NCBI GenBank assembly: GCA_015662065.1
Contig: DQUX01000144.1
Coordinates: 1 to 11,691, forward strand
Direction of reading: 5' to 3'
Length of the DNA: 11,691 nucleotides
From: Anaerolineales bacterium
GTDB lineage: Bacteria; Chloroflexota; Anaerolineae; B4-G1; DUEL01
Positions 5,865-11,691 of the stretch are shown here, piece after piece. The notes beneath the pieces were generated by a model that was not told the DNA's origin, made no database searches, and worked only from the letters and a program-made list of their open reading frames with translations. Within the stretch, counting starts at the first letter, position 1; every line of letters starts with the position of its first letter. The translations under genes and the position numbers were made by a program.

Positions 5865-7048
5865 CACCATCTCCTCCCTTGCCGGGTCAGGCTCTTGTAG
5901 TAGGCCTTGGGCGAAAGGGCCGGGCGCAGCCCGGCCGCCAGCAGCGCCGTCTCCACCATCTCCTCCAGCCGCTCCCGCTCCGGCCCGCTGATGTAGGCCA
6001 GTTCGTCGGCGCGGGCCAGCACGTAGGGGAACCCCCCGGCGATGCGGCTCTGGGCCACCACGCCCCCGTGCGCCAGCGCCAGCAGGGGGGTCTCCCCAGG
6101 GTCGCCCGCCACCCAGGCCGGGACCTCCACCCGGGCGATCACGGGCTCCTCTCCCTCTCTCGCCACATTGATATAAAAGAATCGGATCTCTTGCCCCCCT
6201 GCCTGGTAGTAGGTCCGGTTGATCGCTCTGGGGGAGGTGAAGAGGGCCGACCGGGCCCCCGGCGGCAGGAAGGAGAAGATCGCCTGATCCGGTACCCGCT
6301 CCAGCGGGTTGGGCTCGGCCTCGGCCCGGGTCCTGTCCTCGCCGAACCGGGCCAGGTGGAGCAGTCGCCCCACCTCGGTGTAGCGGGGCCGGCTGGTGAA
6401 GGCGGCCACCGCCGCCCCCTTGCGCCGGATGCGGTCCAGTTGTCTCAGGTACCCTCTGACGTTCCTCTCCTTGACCTCGGCGGACAGGTTTTCCAGCACC
6501 CAGAGGAGCAGCGTCCCGTCGACCAGGGCCAGGGTCGGGTTGGGCAGGGGGGTCTGCCCTGGCGACTCCGCCTCGACCCGGTCGGCCAGATGTTCGATCT
6601 CGGCCCGGTCCCGTCGCACGTCCAGCAGGTTGCCCTGGACGAGGAGCTTCCCCTCGTAGAGGTCCTCCTCCCGGTAGCGCAGGTCGGGGAGGCTGCGGGC
6701 CTCGGGGGTCTGGCCGCTGCCGTGTCGGTAGACCAGGCTGCCGACGTTGATCAGGTAGTAGAGGGCCGCTCCGTGCCGGTCGGGCCCGATCTGGGTGCCG
6801 TCGGCCCCGATGACGGTGAACCGTTCCGGCAGGGGGGGGAGGGGGATGACGGCGTCCAGCGGCTCATCGGTGGGGATCGCCGCACCGACCTCCGGGGCGG
6901 CCTCCCGCAGCGTCGGCCCTCGATCGGCGAACTCCGCCAGCCACGCCCTCGCCCGCTCCACCCATTGGTTGAAGTCCTTCTGCTGGTGGGCCAGCGTCTG
7001 GCCCATCTCCTGCACCGCCCGGGTCAGCCGGTTCAGCTCCAGGGTCAC
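5864..7048 (-). CDS. nurA: NurA-type DNA repair nuclease
   Basis: This 394-residue protein contains a NurA nuclease domain. NurA is a Mn-dependent 5'-3' nuclease that resects DNA ends together with the HerA helicase, best known in archaea and also found in bacteria such as Deinococcus and Chloroflexota. A helical N-terminus (1-65) precedes VIGADGTQIG (79-88), whose D83 fits the first catalytic aspartate. The LALVDGTLLLW motif follows, with D177 fitting the second metal ligand. The C-terminal block FPYVLARADELAYIS (340-354) matches the conserved end of the family, with D348 as another candidate ligand. The start is GTG 7048, preceded by AGGAGG with 7 nt spacing; a TATAAT promoter lies just upstream. 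It leads the minus-strand cluster and overlaps the HAS-barrel-like gene. No HerA ATPase is visible in this window, so its motor must be encoded elsewhere or be absent. Confidence 0.85.
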   Translation of the reverse strand: MTLELNRLTRAVQEMGQTLAHQQKDFNQWVERARAWLAEFADRGPTLREAAPEVGAAIPTDEPLDAVIPLPPLPERFTVIGADGTQIGPDRHGAALYYLINVGSLVYRHGSGQTPEARSLPDLRYREEDLYEGKLLVQGNLLDVRRDRAEIEHLADRVEAESPGQTPLPNPTLALVDGTLLLWVLENLSAEVKERNVRGYLRQLDRIRRKGAAVAAFTSRPRYTEVGRLLHLARFGEDRTRAEAEPNPLERVPDQAIFSFLPPGARSALFTSPRAINRTYYQAGGQEIRFFYINVAREGEEPVIARVEVPAWVAGDPGETPLLALAHGGVVAQSRIAGGFPYVLARADELAYISGPERERLEEMVETALLAAGLRPALSPKAYYKSLTRQGRRW

Positions 7049-7071
7049 CGCACTGCCTCCTCTCGGTGCTC

Positions 7072-7100
7072 ATTATACTTGAGGGTGGGGGGAGGAGCAA
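7072..7100 (-). promoter_or_regulatory. promoter of the nurA cluster
   Basis: On the minus strand TTGCTC (7095-7100), a 17-bp spacer and a perfect TATAAT (7072-7077) stand upstream of the GTG at 7048. The -35 box is a partial match (TTG conserved). The predicted start is near 7065, so the leader is short but holds the AGGAGG site. Confidence 0.65.
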
Positions 7101-7117
7101 GGGAGAGTACACCCCCC

Positions 7118-7147
7118 TTGCCATCCCCCCCCACCTGGCCGTACAAT
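7118..7147 (+). promoter_or_regulatory. promoter of the penicillin-binding protein gene
   Basis: TTGCCA (7118-7123), an 18-bp spacer and TACAAT (7142-7147) lie directly before the gene; each box differs from consensus by one base. The expected start (about 7154-7156) coincides with the ATG at 7156, so the mRNA would be leaderless or nearly so. The promoter is back to back with the nurA promoter. Confidence 0.65.
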
Positions 7148-7155
7148 AGAGAGAG

Positions 7156-9654
7156 ATGAGGCACAGGCGGGGGATAGGGCTGATCATACTGGCGATAGCC
7201 GCCAGCGCGGGAGGGCTGGCGGCCCGCGGGCTGTTGGCCGACCTGCCCTCCCCCGACACCCTCTACGAACGGCAGGCCGGGGTCTCCTCCCGCATCCTGG
7301 ACCGGCACGGCCATCTTCTCTACGAGATCGCCGACCCCCACGCCGGCCACCACACCCCGGTCCCGCTGGAGCAGGTTCCCCCCCCCTGCCGACAGGCCAC
7401 CATCGCCACGGAGGACGCCAACTTCTACGCCAACCCCGGCGTGGACGTGACCGGCATCCTCCGGGCTCTGTTGATCAACCTGCGGGGTGGGGAGGTGCTG
7501 GCCGGGGGCTCCACCATCACCCAGCAGTTGGCCCGCAACCTCCTGCTGGACCCCCAGGAACGGGCCCGGCGAAGCCTGGTCCGCAAGCTGCGCGAATCCA
7601 TCCTGGCCTGGCGCATCGCCCGCACCTACACCAAGGACGAGGTGCTGGCCCTGTACCTGAACGAGGTGTACTACGGCAACCTGGCCTACGGCATCGAGGC
7701 GGCCGCCCGCACCTATTTCGGCAAGGGGGTAGCGGAGTTGGGCCTGGCCGAGTGTGCGTTGTTGGCCGGCCTGCCCCAGTCCCCGGCCCTCTACGATCCC
7801 CTGGCCGATCCCCAGGCAGCGCGGGAGCGACAGCGGGTGGTGCTCCGCCTGATGACCGAGCAGGGGTACATCACCGAGGAGCAGGCCCGCCTGGCCGCTC
7901 AGGAACGGCTCCGCTTCGCCGCTGTCCCCTTCCCCATCGAAGCACCCCACTTCGTTATGTTCGTCCGCGCTTGGCTGGAGCGGGAGTTCGGCCTGGCCGC
8001 CCTCTACACCGAGGGGCTGGTGGTCACCACAACCCTCGAGCTGGACCTGCAGCACACCGCCGAGCGGGTGGTGCGCCGTCACCTGACGCGGCTCTCCCGG
8101 GCCGTGGAGGGAAGTCCCCTGCACGACGTCAACAACGCCGCGCTGGTGGCCCTGGACCCCCACAGCGGGCAGGTCCTGGCGATGGTGGGCAGCCCGGATT
8201 ACTTCGACCCTACCATCGACGGTGCGGTGAACGGGGCGCTGGCCCTCCGTCAGCCGGGGTCGGCCATCAAGCCGTTAACCTACGCCGCCGCCTTCGACCC
8301 CCGCCCGCGGGGTGCCGAGACCGCCCCCCTGCTGACCCCCGCCTCGGTGCTGCTGGACGTGCGCACCTCCTTCCCCACCCGCGAAGGGACCCCCTACGTC
8401 CCCCTCAACTACGACCATCGCTTCCACGGACCGGTCTCGGCGCGGGAGGCGCTGGCCTGCTCCTACAACGTCCCCGCCGTGCGGGTGCTCCAGGAGGTAG
8501 GGGTGGACCGGCTCGTCGCGCTGGCGGGCGACCTGGGCCTCTCCACCTTCGGCGCGGGGGAGCGGTTCGGGCTGGCGCTGACGCTGGGGGGCGGGGAGGT
8601 GCGCCTCCTGGAGCTGACCGGCGCCTACAGCGCCTTCGCCAACGGGGGCCGCCGGGTGGACCCCTACGGGGTGCTGGAGGTGCGCGACGGAGCGGGCCGC
8701 CTCCGCTACCGGGCCCGGTCCGACCCCGGCCCCCTCGTCCTGGATCCCCGCGTCGCCTTTCTGATCACCCACATCCTCTCGGACAACGAGGCCCGCACCC
8801 CCGCCTTCGGTCCCCACAGCCTCCTCTCCCTCTCCCGCCCGGCGGCGGCCAAGACCGGCACCTCGTCCGACTGGCGGGACAACTGGACGGTGGGATACAC
8901 GCCGCAACTGGTGGTGGGGGTGTGGGCGGGCAACGCCGATGGGCGGCCGATGGTGCAGGTCTCCGGGGTAGAGGGGGCCGGCCCGATCTGGCACGACTTC
9001 ATGGAAGCGGCGCTGCGGGGCCGGCGGCTGCTCCCCTTCCCGGAACCGCCGGGGCTGGAGCGGGTGCGGGTCTGCGTCCCCTCCGGCCTCCTGCCCACCC
9101 CCTACTGCCCGCGCACCCGCCTGGAACTGTTCATCGCCGGCACCGCGCCGACGCGCCCCGACGACTGGTACCGGCCCGTGCGGGTGGACGCGGTGACGGG
9201 CGCACCCGCGGGGCCGGAGACGGACCCGGCGCAGGTCGTCGAGCGGGTGTACGTCTTCCCCCCGGCGGAGGCGTGGGAGTGGGCCCGGGAGAACGGCTGG
9301 CCGTTGGGCCCGGTATCCGCCCTCCCGGGTTCAGAGGCCACCGGCGACCGGCATCCGGCAGCGGAGGGTGGATTGGTGATCGTATCCCCCGATCCCGGCA
9401 CCGTCTACCGACTCTCCCCGACCGTCCCCGCTGCCTACCAGTCCATCCGCGTGGTCGCCCGACCGGCCGAGAAAATGACGGTGATGGAGGTGACGCTATA
9501 TGCCGACGGAGAGCCGCTGGCGGTCCTAGACGCGCCCCCCTTCGAGGCCATCTGGCAACTGGTCCCCGGCGAGCACATCTTCCTGGCGCGGGGGGTGGAT
9601 AGCGAAGGGCGCTCCCTGCGGAGCGCCCCCGTCTCCATCCACGTGCTCCCGTAA
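7156..9654 (+). CDS. pbpC: bifunctional penicillin-binding protein, PbpC-like (GT51 + transpeptidase)
   Basis: This 832-residue membrane-anchored enzyme polymerises lipid II and cross-links peptidoglycan outside the membrane. A short Arg-rich N-terminus and a hydrophobic segment (about 6-28) form the anchor. The GT51 domain (about 40-230) has ATEDANFYANPGVD with catalytic E86, GGSTITQQLARNL (118-129), RKLRE with E147 and YLNEVYYG (167-174). The transpeptidase domain (about 325-620) has S369AIK372, S436YN438 and K566TG568, so all catalytic motifs are present. After it come C640 and C651 in a VCVPSG...YCP segment, as seen in PbpC-type proteins. A final beta domain (about 738-832) resembles the BiPBP_C domain, including YADGEPL and VPGEHIFLARGVD. 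The assignment to class 1C rather than 1A rests on this tail. The start at ATG 7156 is needed for the anchor, but no Shine-Dalgarno sequence precedes it, which fits a leaderless mRNA. Confidence 0.92.
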   Translation: MRHRRGIGLIILAIAASAGGLAARGLLADLPSPDTLYERQAGVSSRILDRHGHLLYEIADPHAGHHTPVPLEQVPPPCRQATIATEDANFYANPGVDVTGILRALLINLRGGEVLAGGSTITQQLARNLLLDPQERARRSLVRKLRESILAWRIARTYTKDEVLALYLNEVYYGNLAYGIEAAARTYFGKGVAELGLAECALLAGLPQSPALYDPLADPQAARERQRVVLRLMTEQGYITEEQARLAAQERLRFAAVPFPIEAPHFVMFVRAWLEREFGLAALYTEGLVVTTTLELDLQHTAERVVRRHLTRLSRAVEGSPLHDVNNAALVALDPHSGQVLAMVGSPDYFDPTIDGAVNGALALRQPGSAIKPLTYAAAFDPRPRGAETAPLLTPASVLLDVRTSFPTREGTPYVPLNYDHRFHGPVSAREALACSYNVPAVRVLQEVGVDRLVALAGDLGLSTFGAGERFGLALTLGGGEVRLLELTGAYSAFANGGRRVDPYGVLEVRDGAGRLRYRARSDPGPLVLDPRVAFLITHILSDNEARTPAFGPHSLLSLSRPAAAKTGTSSDWRDNWTVGYTPQLVVGVWAGNADGRPMVQVSGVEGAGPIWHDFMEAALRGRRLLPFPEPPGLERVRVCVPSGLLPTPYCPRTRLELFIAGTAPTRPDDWYRPVRVDAVTGAPAGPETDPAQVVERVYVFPPAEAWEWARENGWPLGPVSALPGSEATGDRHPAAEGGLVIVSPDPGTVYRLSPTVPAAYQSIRVVARPAEKMTVMEVTLYADGEPLAVLDAPPFEAIWQLVPGEHIFLARGVDSEGRSLRSAPVSIHVLP
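9607..9628. terminator. 9-bp perfect hairpin at the end of the penicillin-binding protein gene
   Basis: GGGCGCTCC (9607-9615) pairs perfectly with GGAGCGCCC (9620-9628) around a 4-nt loop, 23 bp before the stop codon and 47 bp from the end of the convergent histidine kinase gene. There is no T-run on either side. It is compact and stable enough to act as a 3'-end structure for either transcript. Confidence 0.45.
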
Positions 9655-9675
9655 GGGCATACGGTCCGGATAGAA

Positions 9676-11598
9676 CTACTCCATCGCGTGCAACACGAAC
9701 GTGAAGACAGAACCGACGCCAGGCCGGCTCTCCACCCAGACGCGCCCCCCGTGCCTCTCGATGACCGACTTCACGATCGCCAGCCCTAGCCCCGTCCCCT
9801 CGACCTCCTCGGTCCCCTCCATCTGTGCCCGATAGAACCGCTCGAAGATGTAGGGCTGATCCGCCAGGGGGATGCCAACGCCGTTGTCGGCCACGCGGAT
9901 GACGATGTGACCGTCGTCCTCCGCCGCCTCCACCGCGATCCAGCCCCCCTCCTGGGTATACTTGATGGCGTTGCTGAGCAGGTTTTCCATCACCTGCCGG
10001 AGCCGTCGGGGATTGCCCCGGATGAGCGGTAGGGGTGATCGCTCCCAACGAAGCTCCTGCTGCTTCTCCTCGGCCAGGGGGAGAAACTCCTCCACTACGG
10101 CGTCGATGATCCCCTCCAGGTGGAGGGGTTCCATCTCCAGATCGTAGCCCGCCTCGATGCGGCCCAGGTCCAGGAGGTCGCCGATCAGGTCGGTGATGTG
10201 GAGGATACTTACCCGCACCCGCTCCACGAAGGTGCGCTGCTGATCGTTCAGCGGCCCCACCCGCTCCAGAAGGTCCACGTACCCGCGGATAGTGGTCAGC
10301 GGCGTCCGCAGGTCGTGAGAGACGGTGAAGACAAACTCCGACTTGACCCGGTCCAGCTCCTTAAGGTGAGTGATGTCCTGCATCATCAGGGCATACCCCA
10401 CCCCCTCCACCGGGGTCAGTTGAGCACTGTAAGTCCGACCGCTGGGCACCGTCACCTGGGCGTGGAGCGTCCGTTGGGCCTTCTTGATGACCCGGAAGAG
10501 CTCCTGCAGGGCAGATTCGGCGATGACCTCGGACGCCGGTTGGCCAACCGCGTCGGGGGGGAGCCCCAGCGCCGCGCCAGCGGCGGGGTTGCAGAGCAGG
10601 ATGCGAAGCTGAGGGTCGAGGATGATGACCGCCTCTTCCGTCTCCCACAGCACGGCCTCCAGCTTCCGCCGCCCCGTCTCGGTCTCCTCATAGAGCCTGG
10701 CGTTCTCCACCGCCACCGCCGCGTAGTCGGCCAGGGCGGAGAGGAGCTGCACATCGTGGGTGGTGAAGGGCCGCTCCGTCTTCCGGTTGGTCACGCCCAG
10801 GATGCCGGTCACGCCGCGCTCCGGCATGCGGAGGGGGGCGTAGATCAGAGAGCGGACCAGGTAGCCGGTGGCCACCTTGACCTGACCAGTGGTCGCCAGC
10901 AGCGGTTCGCCGCTCTCCATCACCTGGCCGGCCAGGGAGTCCTGTACCCGAATGCGGAGCCCCTTGGCCTGTCTCTCCTCCAGGTCCTTGGCAGCCCGCA
11001 ACACCAGGTCACCAGTCTCCGGTTCCGCCAGTAGCAGGATCCCCTCCTCCGCCCGGGTGAGGAAGACGGCCGCCTCCACCACTCGGGTAAGGACCGTCTC
11101 CAGGTTCAGCAATGAGGTGACCGACCGGCCGATGGAGTAGAGGGTGTTCAGCTCCTGGAGCTGCCGCTCCAGCCGCCGGTTGGCTTCCTCTAACCGCTCG
11201 ACCAGCCGGTCCCGTTCCCGCCGGAGCCGGACCTCCTCCAGAGCCCGCTCGATCGCCCGGGCCATCTCCTCCGGCTCGAATGGCTTGATCACATAGTCCC
11301 GCACCCCCAGCCGGAAAGCCTGGACCGCCAGGCCCTCGGATCCGTGAGCGGTCATAAAAATGACCGGGACGGATAGCTCCTGCTCCTTGAGCGCCTGCAG
11401 GACCTGGACGCCCGTCATCCCCGGCATCTGCTCGTCGAGGATCAGCAGGTCGGGCTTCTCCCCCAGCACCAGCCGCAGCCCCTCCGCCCCATCACTGGCC
11501 TCCAGCACTCGGTAGCCCGCCGGTTCCAGGATCATGTCGCGGAGGACCTGTCGCACCTCAGCGCTGTCGTCTATGACCAGAATGCGCTCTCCGGCCAA
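9676..11598 (-). CDS. REC-GAF-PAS hybrid sensor histidine kinase
   Basis: This 640-residue soluble sensor kinase has no membrane segment. The order is receiver (1-120; D10/D11, phosphoacceptor D55, T83, K105), signalling helix (120-150), GAF (about 150-304), PAS (about 310-410), HisKA dimerisation domain with H428 in SHDLRTP, and an ATPase domain. The ATPase domain has N543 in NLLSNAIKYT, D571NGVG, the IFERFYR box and the glycine motif GTGLGLAIVK (601-610). All kinase motifs are intact. A receiver at the N-terminus means another kinase may control it, or that it phosphorylates its own receiver. The start is TTG 11598: an in-frame TGA lies two codons upstream, and GGAGG sits 8 nt before it. 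The 21-bp gap to the penicillin-binding protein end makes the two genes convergent. No separate response-regulator partner is visible. Residues 1-304 are clearly paralogous to the cyclase at 633-2183. Confidence 0.92.
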   Translation of the reverse strand: MAGERILVIDDSAEVRQVLRDMILEPAGYRVLEASDGAEGLRLVLGEKPDLLILDEQMPGMTGVQVLQALKEQELSVPVIFMTAHGSEGLAVQAFRLGVRDYVIKPFEPEEMARAIERALEEVRLRRERDRLVERLEEANRRLERQLQELNTLYSIGRSVTSLLNLETVLTRVVEAAVFLTRAEEGILLLAEPETGDLVLRAAKDLEERQAKGLRIRVQDSLAGQVMESGEPLLATTGQVKVATGYLVRSLIYAPLRMPERGVTGILGVTNRKTERPFTTHDVQLLSALADYAAVAVENARLYEETETGRRKLEAVLWETEEAVIILDPQLRILLCNPAAGAALGLPPDAVGQPASEVIAESALQELFRVIKKAQRTLHAQVTVPSGRTYSAQLTPVEGVGYALMMQDITHLKELDRVKSEFVFTVSHDLRTPLTTIRGYVDLLERVGPLNDQQRTFVERVRVSILHITDLIGDLLDLGRIEAGYDLEMEPLHLEGIIDAVVEEFLPLAEEKQQELRWERSPLPLIRGNPRRLRQVMENLLSNAIKYTQEGGWIAVEAAEDDGHIVIRVADNGVGIPLADQPYIFERFYRAQMEGTEEVEGTGLGLAIVKSVIERHGGRVWVESRPGVGSVFTFVLHAME

Positions 11599-11621
11599 CG
11601 GTCACCCCTCCGAACGGTCGG

Positions 11622-11648
11622 AATATATGATTACTTTGACAATGTCAC
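11622..11648 (-). promoter_or_regulatory. candidate promoter of the histidine kinase gene
   Basis: On the minus strand GTGACA (11643-11648) and TATATT (11622-11627) are each one base off consensus, but the spacer is only 15 bp. A short spacer can mean an activator-dependent promoter. The -35 box overlaps the palindrome at 11637-11647. Confidence 0.4.
11637..11647. promoter_or_regulatory. TGACA-N-TGTCA palindrome, possible operator
   Basis: This is a perfect 5+5 bp inverted repeat around one base. It covers the -35 region of the candidate histidine kinase promoter, where a dimeric regulator could bind. I cannot name the regulator. Confidence 0.35.
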
Positions 11649-11660
11649 CTGATGCTCTGA

Positions 11661-11677
11661 GGGGGTCTGTGACCCCC
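11661..11677. repeat. 7-bp perfect hairpin upstream of the histidine kinase gene
   Basis: GGGGGTC (11661-11667) and GACCCCC (11671-11677) form a perfect stem with a TGT loop. It lies upstream of the kinase promoter and no T-run follows, so it may be the end structure of a neighbouring gene outside the window or a regulatory palindrome. Confidence 0.35.
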
Positions 11678-11691
11678 GACTTGGGCTGAGA

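Noticed and set aside
5879..7159. 426-codon open frame opposite the nuclease gene
   Set aside because: It is an antisense shadow with no recognisable motif and no ribosome-binding site; the minus strand carries NurA motifs.
7752..9602. 616-codon open frame in an alternative frame of the penicillin-binding protein gene
   Set aside because: The product is Gly/Arg/Pro-rich with no domain. The other frame has every GT51 and transpeptidase motif.
10120..11034. 304-codon plus-strand frame opposite the histidine kinase
   Set aside because: It is an antisense shadow of the GAF-PAS-HisKA coding region and has no motifs of its own.
11636..11641. TTGACA on the plus strand as a promoter leading out of the window
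   Set aside because: No acceptable -10 box lies 15-19 bp downstream; the bases are part of the palindrome.
1..11691. CRISPR array, tRNA, rRNA, insertion sequence or phage genes
   Set aside because: I saw no spaced direct repeats of CRISPR type, no cloverleaf or rRNA-like sequence, and no transposase, integrase or phage protein on either strand.

Overview
The window is a GC-rich chromosomal segment with ordinary housekeeping and regulatory genes. I see no phage, transposase, CRISPR array, rRNA or tRNA. The gene set suggests Chloroflexota, probably an Anaerolineae-like and perhaps thermophilic lineage: multidomain REC-GAF signalling proteins, a PATAN/DUF4388 protein, a NurA nuclease next to a HAS-barrel-like protein, a PbpC-type penicillin-binding protein, and a heptanucleotide repeat inside a gene. 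This placement is an inference from gene content and composition, and no marker gene is present to prove it.

Layout from left to right. (1) On the minus strand, a PATAN/DUF4388 protein is cut by the window start (1-338) and has a near-consensus sigma-70 promoter at 395-423. (2) On the minus strand, a REC-GAF-class III adenylate cyclase (633-2183) has its own promoter and a leader hairpin. (3) Divergent from it, a TetR-family repressor and an NAD(P)-dependent epimerase/dehydrogenase (2389-4037) form a two-gene operon. Its promoter carries an 18-bp TetR-type operator just after the -10 box, which implies autoregulation. (4) Converging on this operon, a minus-strand cluster reads nurA-like nuclease, HAS-barrel-like protein, hemW-like radical SAM protein (7048 to 3982). 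hemW overlaps the end of the epimerase by 56 bp, and an 11-bp perfect hairpin sits in the overlap. (5) Divergent from the nuclease, a PbpC-like bifunctional peptidoglycan synthase (7156-9654) appears to start on an almost leaderless mRNA. (6) Converging on it, a minus-strand REC-GAF-PAS-histidine kinase (9676-11598) ends the window.

The two signalling proteins share the same REC-helix-GAF input cassette, by sequence as well as by domain order, but carry different outputs: cAMP synthesis in one and phosphotransfer in the other. The nuclease and HAS-barrel-like pair point to DNA end processing, although the usual HerA ATPase partner is not here. The most unusual sequence feature is an array of about nine 7-bp units (4412-4474) inside hemW. 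It adds roughly 30 in-frame residues in the linker just before the conserved HNLTYW motif and looks like a repeat element tolerated within a housekeeping protein.
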